Notes under the pieces: generated by a model
Seen by the model: the letters and a program-made list of their open reading frames with translations, nothing else
Told to the model about the DNA's origin: nothing
The model's database searches: none
Assembly (NCBI GenBank): GCA_028095005.1
Contig: CM051459.1
Coordinates: 2,223,190 to 2,287,189 of the forward strand
Length of the DNA stretch: 64,000 nt
Source of the DNA: Rhynchospora pubera
Taxonomy: Eukaryota > Streptophyta > Magnoliopsida > Poales > Cyperaceae
Direction of reading: 5' to 3'
Shown here: piece by piece, positions 52,974 to 64,000 of the stretch
Position numbering within the stretch: position 1 is the first letter of the stretch
Layout: each line of letters starts with the position of its first letter
Position numbers and translations under genes: made by a program

Positions 52974-55885
52974 CTTATTTCCCTTTCAATTTTGCAAATC
53001 AGAGGTTATACATGGGAAGTCTTTACTTTAGAATCCTTTCACAAATTTGGCTTTACACAAAAAAAAAGGGGGAAGAAAATGTCAGTTTCGTTCAACTGGT
53101 ACGATTGTTTGAGAAAATTAAGTATTTTGAGAATTCACATATAAAAAAAATTATATATATTTATATGTTACTAAATAATTTCATCATGGTTAAAACCTAC
53201 ACCATGGCATGTAGTTTAGCAGAAAAAATCTCGGGCTGTAAGCAAGCATAAAAGACTTATAGTTACATTATCAGAAACTTGCGTTCAACTGAGTTTACTT
53301 GAAAGAAAGTGCACCCATGTCCAGTTAGGTAGTAAAATTAGAGTGGATATTTTGAGGAACCTTTGTTAGTATACAATTGGACTATTATGGGTAGAGAATA
53401 CGATTTGGCAACTTTATAGTTTCACATGCATAAAGGATTGAAGAAAACCTTTCCTTTTATTGAACCTTTCTTTTAGCGACTCAGGATATTTTGGGTTTAT
53501 AAATTGACAATTTTAGTTTATAAGAATTATTAGCGAATTTGTGAAAAGGGATTTATCTATTTAGTGAATGTCGCCATACTATTATACACCACCACTAATC
53601 TCATCACCCCTTTAATCACCAAAAAAAATCTCATTACCCCTTCTTTCTTTCTTGCAATTACTCGCAACATTATGTAATTGCCTTTTTTTTCTTTTGTTAC
53701 CGCCACGTCATTTATGCGGTCATGTACATTTTATTTCTTTTTATTTTTACCGCTACGCCATTTATGCGGTTGTGAAAGTTCTGATTGTATCTCTATTTGC
53801 AAAAAAAAAAACAAAAAAAAAAACAAACAAAAAAAAACAAACAAAAAAAAACAAAAACAAAAAAAAAACGAAAAAAAAACAAAAAAAAAATAACAAAAAA
53901 ACAAACAAAAAAAAAACAAAAAAAAAAGAACAAAAGTTTTATGTAGTTCAAAGCTTCTAAGTTCAACTCTTTTCAAGAACCTCATCCTGCTGTTCGTCCA
54001 TATCTCTCCTTTCTTTTTACAAGTAGGGATTTTACCCCTACCGCTTTCCACAGAACAGAAAGCCAAAATTCAGTTACAACATACATGCCAAAAAATAAAA
54101 ACCTGCAACTACCCACAAATACCAGTCAATATTCAATAACCCTCCCCAAAGAGACACAGCCAACCCAATCAATTGCAATGGCTACAACCCGACCCAAAAA
54201 CAGCCAAATTTTATTCAATAACATCCCTATAAACCAATGAAATTCTTAGAAACAAAACAAAACAAAATCAGATCTAGAAAGTATTTTGTAACTCCTCCAA
54301 CTGTTACGCCTGACCCATCAAGCCAGCGCTAGCACTTCACCTCTCATTCCAGCATCCTCATTAGTGGCAGTGTTTCAAATCCAGGAATCATCTCCATCAC
54401 CTGGTTGCGCACCTGCTCATACCAAAGCTCCGACCAATATACCAGAAGTGATTTAATCAACACAATAGAAGATCTAGTAGAGTGTGGAATGCTACAATTA
54501 AAGCAAACTGCATCCCTATCAATCTGCATTATCCACAGTTCCACACTATTGCACTAATGCAAAGCTGGTAACCATATCTGAAATTTGTGTCTACACACCA
54601 AGCTGAGTTAACCAGTTCATCTAAACTTCTAGGCACAGTAATATTAAACTGTCCCAGAAACCAATTCCAAACTTCTCTATGATGTGGACACTATAGAATC
54701 AAATGGTCTACAGTTTCCTCTTTATTACAATAGCCACAAGTGGTATCCCCTACCCAACCTTTAGCACTCAAACTCCCTCTCTCTCCTATGGTGGTGAATA
54801 ATGGGTATGGGGACAATCGTTAAATAGAATAACTTGTCTTTTCCATAATTCCCAATGAGTTTTATAAAAGAGGAGTGTTGATTTATAGGTACCGAATATC
54901 CTGATTTGCAGGGATTGTTTGATAAAAAGAACTGGTTAGTATTTGAATCTTTATGTTGTAGGAACTATAGGGTTGTCAAATCATATATCATGCATAACAG
55001 TACGAATTGGATATTCAAGGAGGTTCCTGTTGCTACCCAAAAGGATTTCTAGAGAAGGCCCGTTCAAAAATTGTTTCAGTTACATGCATATATGGGACTA
55101 TTTTAAAAAAAATAATAGTGCTTTATTAGAGTATAAATGCGTGATTTGAAAAAAATAATAATAATAAAAATAAACTTTTTGAAACAGTTGGGCAATATGA
55201 ATAAACGAGTTTTTACTAGTGATTTCTCAAAATCCCATCTTAAGTTTCTCAAACAATCTCCTTGTGACAACTATACCATATTCTTCACATATCATAAATT
55301 TTGCAATTTGCGACCAGAAATAAAAGTTGACAATGAAACCAAAAAAAAAAAAAAAAAAGATATATATATATAAATAAAAATTAAAGTCATTATTATTCAA
55401 TCCAGTTACTAACACTTTTTAATTCTTTTGCAGGTACCTTGCGTGGATCCCTATAGTGCCGTTGATGAAGCCTTTAAAACAAAAAAATTTATCCTTATGG
55501 ATAAAATTAGTTTTGGCATCTGAGGCAAATTACTATAAGGGACCTCCTATTTCTAATACGCCCCAAATTGACCATTTTGACAAGAAATGTCAAAAATGGA
55601 GATAACAGGGGCAACATTTAAATAATAATTTAAATTTATATTGTCCTATCTAGTTATACAAGCATTACATTGCCAGGAAAGAGAAATACGTACAAGTAAG
55701 ATCACGGCCAAGCAGTCTGACTCGTACCAGGTACACTGAAGGGATTCATCCTCAAATGCCTGATGCCTGAGGTAACCGTTAAGTAACACAAGGTATGAAG
55801 TTAGCAGTCTTTTATGCCAATCATATGTCTATCTGGTATAGGGTGTCGTCTGGCTTCAGCATAGTGCTATCAGATAACACTAGCT
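52974..55885 (+). other. Long 3' region of the LTR element without its own genes
   Basis: About 2.9 kb between pol and the purine tract, as often seen in Tat/Ogre elements. It includes an A-rich run (about 53800-53930) with only low-complexity Lys frames, and a minus-strand LINE fragment (54300-54770). No further conserved ORF was seen. Confidence 0.7.
54320..54770 (-). pseudogene. LINE zinc-binding RT fragment inside the LTR element
   Basis: On the minus strand near 54755-54650 the translation shows 'CGYCNKEETVDHLIL' followed by a stop, then 'CPHHREVWNW'. This is the zf-RVT pattern at the end of plant LINE ORF2. A later part continues in another frame (54544-54344, 'LWIMQIDRDAVCF'). Stops and at least one shift show that it is dead. 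It is an old insertion carried along in the element's 3' region. Confidence 0.75.
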
Positions 55886-55898
55886 GAAGAGGGGCAGC
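55886..55898 (+). promoter_or_regulatory. Polypurine tract
   Basis: GAAGAGGGGCAGC directly precedes the 3' LTR. A purine-rich tract at this place primes plus-strand DNA synthesis. Confidence 0.8.
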
Positions 55899-56584
55899 TG
55901 TAGACACCCCAAAAAGAGTCATCGATTGAAATATCTTTTTAATAAATTAAAGCATCTACCATAATTATGTTAAATTGTCATACAATTGGTTAATCCCAAT
56001 CAGTTCTCTATGCAGCGAAAAGATAAATTTTGGGTCATTTGAAAAAGCAAATGAAAACTAGTTTCCAATATTTAGCTATTTTTCTATATTATTCCTATCA
56101 AAATTTGTTTACTTATTTTCTTTACATATGGCATTTGCAAACCTTTTTCAAAATCATTTATTTCTCCTAAGAAAATGCCTAAACGTGACTCTGTCAAACC
56201 CTTTTACAATTTTTATATTTTATCAAATCTATTTGTGAAAGTTGCCTAACTTAGTACATGCAATTTGACTTTGGTCATTTCATAAAATGTCTTTTTGTAC
56301 TTCCACGTTACTATCATTTCAGCAAGTCAAAATCATATGAATATTTCCAAAGTTTGCTATCCCTGTACCCAATAGTGACGCATTATTTGGAGTTGTGGAG
56401 CAGGGAAGGAGTACAATAGTTATTCTTATATATTCTCAAATTCATATCAAACTATATCAATAGACCATGAACGTTTCCTGTAAAAGAATTAAATGTGTTA
56501 TGCATCTCAAATCATATATTCTAGTCATGATGAGCCCCTCTTATATTATAATTACTATGACCTTTTGAAAATAATAATAATAAC

Positions 56585-56640
<56 letters not shown>

Positions 56641-58232
56641 TAAAATTTTATGCATTATGGTATCTCGAATGATTTCTATAAAGCTCATGCATGTTGCATC
56701 TCTATGAAAAACATAAAAATTAGTTCTACTTTCCTACTAAATTGTTTCTTATATATATTTTGTTTTATCTCCGTCAATGATTTCTCCCGTCAATATGTTG
56801 ACGGAGTAGACCTATGTAACCCAGAAAAAAATTTTAAACGTCTTTGCAAAAAAAATCATTTTGTTATAATATAAAATCATAAGAACTTTTTTCCTGTTAC
56901 CTTGCGTGCTAGATCAGAGGGAAATTACAATATAAGAGCCATAGGTGATATTGGTCTTTTCTTCAAAAGGTTGGTGTTAGTAGTGTAAACTTTATTACCC
57001 ATGCGTGCAACATTTATTGAAAGAGAAATTAAACACTCAAAGCTTCTAGTAAAACAAGACAGTGCAAGCACATACAGTAGGTGCATTTCTTTTACTTTTG
57101 ACAATTGAAGAAATAGATTTCATGATGCTAACTCATTGCAATTATGATTGTGAAAATCATTTTTTTGCATCTGGCAATAAGAAGGTTCATCAAGTTTAGG
57201 CAAACTTAGGCCACATAATTAATAACTGTTATTGAGACAAATGTAAGAGGCGTTGCTGAAACTTGAGTTTTTTTACACCAGAATAATGTAAGCCGTCGAC
57301 CACATCTAAACCAATGTCTCTTCACCCCATTTAAAATCTGGCGCAAGACATTGAAAACAAGGAGTACAATTTTTCTTTTCAAAAGGAGAATCACATCAGT
57401 TCAAGTCACCAAATGTCAATCTAGAATACTATGCAAGTATAGTTCATTCATGTGTGCAGCAAGATTTTTGCTGATTTGTTCCCCACAACATAGTACAAAA
57501 TATGGTCAAACAATTTCAATTATTCATGACATGTTATAGTTAAAAGCAACTAAATTTACAACATACTACGAGATGGCTTTTTTTTCAATTGCAGGTCATT
57601 TGGAAGTATTCAAGATCATGGCACTGTGCTTGAGAAGAGTTAGGTGCTGCCTATATATACATGCATTTACAAACTTCAAAGGGGGCTGGAAAGTGCAAGG
57701 AAACTACGGAGAGAAAAGTCCAAGTATCCTGATTATAGAAGTTTAAACCTCTCCCATTCCAATATTCTGAATTTAAAAAATGAATGAGGGATCCATCTAA
57801 TAATGATTTCAGAATCTGATCATCATTCATGTAATAACCAGCCACCTAAGTCCATTAAACGACTTGGCAATGAGTGACAGCTAGTGACCAAAAATCTGAT
57901 CGGCCTGCTGCATCACTACTCTCCTACATTTTTCTCTTTTATTTCATTTTGTGCTTGCTGCTATTGTTTTCTTTTATATTCACTTTTGTAATTTGAATAT
58001 TTGATAATAAAAGAAATTACTGAAAGCTAGAATCAGTAGAGACCAAGTTTGTTTGGGTGCTTGTGGTGCTTAACACCTTCCACAACCATAACCGAGATAC
58101 GAACCTCTTATCCATGGGCTAAATATAATCAAAACCGACTTTCTTTCTCGATTTTACATCGGGTGGCGACTCCAAAATAATCGTTGAACCTAAGCCAAGT
58201 GTCGCTGGTCGGTTAGTTAGCGCGTAGCTACA
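55899..58232 (+). repeat. 3' LTR
   Basis: 2334 bp, the same as the 5' LTR apart from five additional AAT units (about 56570-56638). The small frames in both LTRs encode identical peptides, consistent with no substitutions in those parts. Confidence 0.95.
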
Positions 58233-58237
58233 GCTAT

Positions 58238-61200
58238 TTATTCAAAACAATTCGATTATAAATGGTAATTACGCATATTAACTGAAAATAATGCACTTCC
58301 GAGAATCATTTGAGCATTTCAATCGTTTCTGGATTCATTATAAGTCATTTTGTCACAATAATCTACATTTCAACTCATTATACTATCTAGAATACGATTC
58401 AAGTGTTATTTATTCAAAAAGATTTGATTATACATGGAAATAACGCTTATAAACTGCAAATAATACAATTATGAGCATCATTTGAGTATTTCAATCTTTT
58501 CTTGATTCACTCTAAGTAATTTCATCACAATAATGTACAATGAAACTCTTTATACTGTCTCGATTACGATTCATATGTTATTTATTGAAAAAATTGGATT
58601 ATAAATGGTAATTACGCATATAAACCGCAAATAATGCACCAAAAGTGCAAATAATGCAATTTTGAGCATCATTTGAGCATTTCAATCGTTTCTGGACTCA
58701 TTCTAAGTCATTTCATCACAATATTCTTATTTAAACTCTTTATACAGTCTAGAATATGATTCATATGTTATTTATTCAAAACGATTGGATTATACATGGT
58801 AATTACGCACATAAACTGCAAATAATGCAATTCTGAACATCATTTGAACATTTCAATTCTTTTAGGATACATTCTAAATCATTTCATCACAATAATCTAC
58901 ATTTAAACTATTTATACCATCTAGAATACCATTCATATGTTATTTATTCAAAAAGATTGGATTATACATGGTAATTATGCATATAAATTGCAAATAATGC
59001 ACAGAAAATGCAAATAATGCAATTCTGAGCAGCATTTGAGCATTTCAATCGTATATGGATTCATTCTATATCATTTTATCATAATATTCAATATTTAAAC
59101 TCTTTATACTATCTAGAATATCATTCACATGTTATTTATTGAAAAATATTGGATTATACATTGTAATAACTCATATAAACTGAATATAATATAATTTCGA
59201 GTTATCATTTGAGCATTTCATTCATTTCTGGATTCATTCTAAGTCATTTCATCACAATTATCTACATTTAAACTCTTTATAATGTCAAGAATATGATTCA
59301 TATGTTATTATTTATTCAAAAAGATTAGATTATACATGGCAGTTACGCATATAAAATGCAAATAATGCACAAAAAATGCAAATAATGCAATTTTGAGCAT
59401 CATATGTGCATTTCAATCGTTTCTGGATTCATTCTAAATCATTTCATTACAATATTCTATATTTAAATTCTTTTTACTGTCTAAAATATAATTCATATGT
59501 TATTTATTCAAAAAGATTGGAGTATATGGTAATAACGCACAAAAAGTGCAAATAATGCAATTCTGAGCATCATCTGAGCATTTCAATTGTTTCTGGATTC
59601 ATTTTAAGTTATTTCACAAAAATAATATACATTTAAACTTTTTATACTGTCTAGAATATGTTTAATATATTATTTATTCTTAAAATATTGGATCATACAT
59701 GTTAGTTACGCATATAAAATGCAAATAATGCACAAAAAGTGCAAATCATGAAATTCTAAGCATCATATGTGCATTTCAATCGTTTCTGGATTCATTCTAA
59801 GTCATTTCATCACAATTTTCAATATTTAGATTTTTTTTCTGTCTAAAATATAATTCAAATGTTATTTACTTAAGATTGGATTATACGTGGTAATAATGCA
59901 CAAAAAGTGCAAATAATGCAATTCTGAGCATCATCTGAGCATTTAAATCGATTCTGGATTAATTTTAAGTTATTTCCTAAAAATAATCTACATTTAAACT
60001 CTTTATACCGTATAGAATATGATTCATATGTTATTTATTCAAAAAGACTGTATTATACAAGGTAATTACACATATAAAGTGCAAATAATGCAATTCTGAG
60101 CATCATTTGTGCATTTGAATCATTTCTGGATTCATTCTAAGTCATTTCAGCACAATATTCACTATTTAAACTCTTCATATTGTCTATAATATGATTCATA
60201 TGATATTTATTAAAAAAGATCGGATTATACATAGTAATAACGCAAATAAGCTGGAAATAATAAAATTCTGAGCATCATTTCAGCATTTCAATAGTTTCTG
60301 GATTCATTCTTAATCATTTCATCACAATAATTTACATTTAAACTCTTTATACCGTCCAGAATACTATTCATATGTTATTTATTCAAAAATATTGGATTAT
60401 ATAAGGTAATTTAACATATAAGGTACAAATAATGTACAGAAAGTGCAAATAATGCAATTCTGAGCATCATTTGAAAATTTCAATCATTTCTGGATTTATT
60501 CTAAGTCATTCCATCACAATATTCAATATTTATACTCTTTATATAGTCTAGAATATGATTCATATGTTATTTTATTCAAAAATATAGGATTACACATGGT
60601 AATTACGCTTATAAAGTGAAAATAATGCACAGAAAGTGCAAATAATGCAATTCTGAGCATCATTTGTTCATTTCAATCGTTTCTGGATTCATTATAAGTC
60701 ATTTTGTCACAATAATCTATATTTAAACCCTTTGTACTATCTAGAATACGATTCATATGTTATTTATTCAAAAAGATTGGATTCTACATGGAAATTACGC
60801 ATATAAACTGCAAATAATACAATTATGAGCATCATTTGAGCATTTCAATCTTTTCTGGATTCACTCTAAGTAATTTCATCATAATAATCTACAATTAAAC
60901 TATTTATACTGTCTCGAATACGATTCATGTGTTATTTATTGAAAAAGATTGTATTATAAATGGTAATTACGCATATTAACTGCAAATATTGCACATAAAG
61001 TGCAAATAATGCAATTTTGAGCATCATTTGAGCATTTCAATCGTTTCTGGACTCATTCAAAGTCATTTCATCACAATATTCTATATTTAAACTCTTTATA
61101 CTGTCTAGACTATGGTTCAGATATTATTTATTCAGAAGGATTGGATTATACATGGAAATTACGCATATAAACTGCAAATAATACAATTCTGAGCATCATT

Positions 61201-64000
61201 AAAGCATTTTTATATTTTCCGCATTCACTCAAAGTCATTTCATCACAATAATGGACAATTAAACTCTTTATGTTTTCTAGAATACGATTCATATGACAAT
61301 ATTCTATATCTAAAACCTTTATACTGTCTATAATAAGATTCATATGTTATTTATTCAAAACGATTGGATTATACATGGTAATTACGCACATAAACTGCAA
61401 ATAATACAATTCTGAACATCATTTGAACATTTCAATTCTTTTAGGATACATTCTAAATCATTTTATCACAATAATCTACATTTAAACTATTTATACCATC
61501 TAAAATACCATTCATATGTTACTTATTCAAAAAGATTGGATTATACATGGTAATTACGCATATAAAGTGCAAATGATGCAATTCTGAGCAGCATTTGAGC
61601 ATTTCAATCGTATATGGATTCATTCTAAGTCATTTCATCATAATATTCAATATTTAAACACTTTATACTATCTAGAATATCATTCACATGTTATTTATTC
61701 AACAATATTGGATTATACATGGTAACAACACGTATAAACTGCACATAATATAATTTCGAGCATCATTTGTGCATTTTATTCATTTCTGGATTCATTCTAA
61801 GTCATTTCATCATAATAATCTCTATTTAAACTCTTTATACTGACTAGAATATGATTCATATGTTATTTATTCAAAAAGATTGGATTATACATGGTAGTTA
61901 CGCATATAAAATGCAAATAATGCACAAAAAGTGCAAATAATGCAATTATGAGCATCATATGTGCATTTCAATCGTTTCTCGATACATTCTAAGTTATTTT
62001 ATCACAATATTCTATATTTAATTTTTTTTACTATCTAAAATATAATTCATATATTATTTATTCACAAAGATTGGATTATACATGGTAATAACGCACAAAA
62101 ATTGCAAATAATGCAATTCTGAGCATCATCTGAGTATTTCAATCGTTTTTTGGATTCATTATAAGTTATTTTATAAAAATAATCTACATTTAAACTCTTT
62201 ATACTGTATAGAATACGATTCATATGTTATTTATTCAAAAAGATTGGATTATACAAGGTAATTACGCATATAAAGTGCAAATAATACCCAGAAAGTGCAA
62301 ATAATGCAATTCTGAGCACCATTTGTGCATTTGAATCTTTTCTGGATTCATTCTAAGTCATTTCAGCACAATATTCAATATTTAAACTCTTTATATTATC
62401 TATAATATGATTCTTATGATATTTATTAAGAAAGATTGGATAATACATAGTAATAACGCAAATAAACTTCAAATAATAAAATTCTGAGCATCATTTGAGC
62501 ATTTCAATAGTTTCTGGATTCATTCTAAATCATTTGATCACAATAATCTACATTTAAACTATTCATGCTGTCCAGAATACTATTCATATGTTATTTATTC
62601 AAAAATAATGGATTATAAACTGTAATTTAACATATATAGTACAAATAATGTACAAAAAGTGCAAATAATGCAATTCTGAGTATCATTTGAGAATTTCAAT
62701 CGTTTCTGGATTTATTCTAAGTTATTCCATCACAAATATTCAATATTTATACTCTTTATACAGTCTAGAATATGATTCATATGTTATTTATTCAAAAATA
62801 TTGGATTACACTTGGTAATTACGCTTATAAAGTGAAAATAATGCACAGAAAGTGCAAATAATGCAATTCTGAGCATCACAAAAATCTGAGCATCATTTCA
62901 ATCGTTTCTGGATTCATTTTAAATCATTTCATCACAAAAATCTGAATTAAAACTCTTTATACCGTCTAGAGTACAATTCATTTGTTATTTATTCAAAAGT
63001 ATTGGATTATACATGGTAATTACGCATATAAAGTGGAAATAATGCACAGAAAGTTCAAATTATGCTATTCTGAGCTTCATTTGAGCATTTCAATCGTTTC
63101 TGGGTTCATTCTAAGTCATTTCATCATAATATTCTCTATTTAAACTCTTTATGCTGTCAAGAATATGATTCATATGTTATTTATTCAAAAATATTGGATT
63201 ATACATGGTAATTGCGCTTATAAACTACAAATAAAGCAATTATGAGTATCATTTGAGTATTTCAATCGTTTCTAGATTCATTTTAAGTCATTTCATTATA
63301 AAAATCTACATTTAAACTCTTTATACTATCTAGAATACGATTCTAATGTTATTTATTCCAAAAAATGGATTATACATGGCAATTACGCATATAAAATGCA
63401 AATAATGCAATTTTGAGCATCATTTGATAATTTCAATCGTTTCTGGATTCATGCTAAGTAGTTTCATCCTCATATTCCATATTTAAACTCTTTATACTTT
63501 CTTGAATATGGTTCATATGTTATTTATTGTAAAAATATTGGATTATACATGGTAATTTCGCATATAAACTGCAAATAATGCAATCATGAACATCATCTGA
63601 GCATTTCAATCGTTTCTGGATTCATTCTAAGTCATTTCATCACAATAATTTACATTTAAACACTTTATACCGTCTAGAATATGACTCATATATTATTTAT
63701 TCAAAAATATTAGATTATACATGACAATTACGCATATAAATTGCAAATAATGCAATTCTGAGCATTTCTATCGTTTGTTGATTCATTTTAAGTCATTTCG
63801 TCACAATATTCTGTATTTAAACTCTTTATACTGTCTAAAATATGATTCATGTGTTATTTATTCGAAAAGATTGGATTATACATGGTAATTACGCATATAA
63901 ACTGCAAATAATACAATTATGAGTATCGTTTGACCATTTCAATCGTTTCTGGATTCATTCTAAGCCATTTAATCACAATATTCTATATTTAAATTTTTTG
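58238..64000 (+). repeat. Satellite array, right part, to end of window
   Basis: About 32 monomers of the same satellite as on the left of the LTR element. Two length forms alternate irregularly: about 172 bp, and about 190 bp with an additional 'cacagaaagtgcaaataatg' block. Example phase marks are 'gattcat' at 60557, 60750 and 60922. The array continues past the window edge. Open frames such as 61343-61146 arise by chance from the repeat. Confidence 0.92.

Larger units (their letters stand above)
41985..58232 (+). mobile_element. Ty3/Gypsy LTR retrotransposon, Tat/Ogre-like, 16.2 kb, complete
   Basis: Two LTRs (2319 and 2334 bp) in TG...CA form enclose a priming site, two long ORFs, a long 3' region and a purine tract. 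The flanking 5-mers are GTTAT (41980-41984) and GCTAT (58233-58237). Satellite monomers elsewhere read 'catatgttatttattc', so the pre-insertion site is clear and one base of the target duplication has changed. The pol order (protease, RT, RNase H, second RNase H, integrase) and the second RNase H place it in the Tat lineage. Both LTRs look identical except for AAT-repeat length, and the ORFs are uninterrupted, so the insertion is recent and possibly competent. Confidence 0.96.

Noticed and set aside
53652..54066. Lys/Asn-rich and Phe-rich ORFs around 53800-53930
   Set aside because: They translate an A-rich low-complexity run on either strand.

Overview
The window is nuclear DNA from a flowering plant. 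The evidence is AT-rich DNA with GT-AG introns, two interrupted host genes, and plant-type transposons: CACTA, hAT-like, Mutator-like, LINE and a Ty3/Gypsy element of the Tat/Ogre kind. The species cannot be read from the sequence. Hairpins built on ACCGGT in the CACTA ends are common in grasses, so a monocot is possible, but this is only a hint. No rRNA, tRNA or CRISPR array was seen.

Layout. Positions 1-11000 are gene-poor. They hold a direct duplication (718-3270 and 3860-5876). The first copy carries a Mutator-like foldback insertion whose empty site survives in the second copy. Beyond that lie AT-rich and unclassified repeats. Positions 11100-25171 hold one host gene on the minus strand, an E2 (UBC-fold) conjugating enzyme of five short exons. 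Its first two introns are swollen by transposons. A CACTA element (12747-15907) sits in intron 2. A 5'-truncated LINE, itself split by a second CACTA of the same family (17160-24849), sits in intron 1. The CACTA elements carry arrays of perfect hairpins, a decaying Ulp1-like (C48) protease gene, and in one of them an internally deleted transposase. The second host gene, on the plus strand (28290-31781, seven exons, 335 aa), is a mitochondrial carrier that closely resembles the plant thiamine diphosphate carriers. The two genes are divergent, with about 3.1 kb of repeat-rich sequence between them.

Positions 32690-38370 are a cluster of small elements: MITEs, a family of long hairpins with a conserved inner stem and variable outer stem, and a hAT-like element with an 8-bp target duplication. 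From about 38900 to the end of the window runs a tandem satellite of roughly 170-190 bp monomers. A 16.2-kb LTR retrotransposon (41985-58232) interrupts it. Its two LTRs look identical apart from microsatellite length, so the insertion is recent.

The most unusual object is that retrotransposon. Its first ORF appears to encode Gag, zinc knuckle, protease, a G-patch, then a second Gag-like module with its own zinc knuckle. The second ORF (RT, degenerate RNase H, second RNase H, integrase) lies in the -1 frame and begins at an A AAA AAG slippery heptamer. The nested insertion of a LINE directly against a splice acceptor of the E2 gene is the other observation most worth testing.
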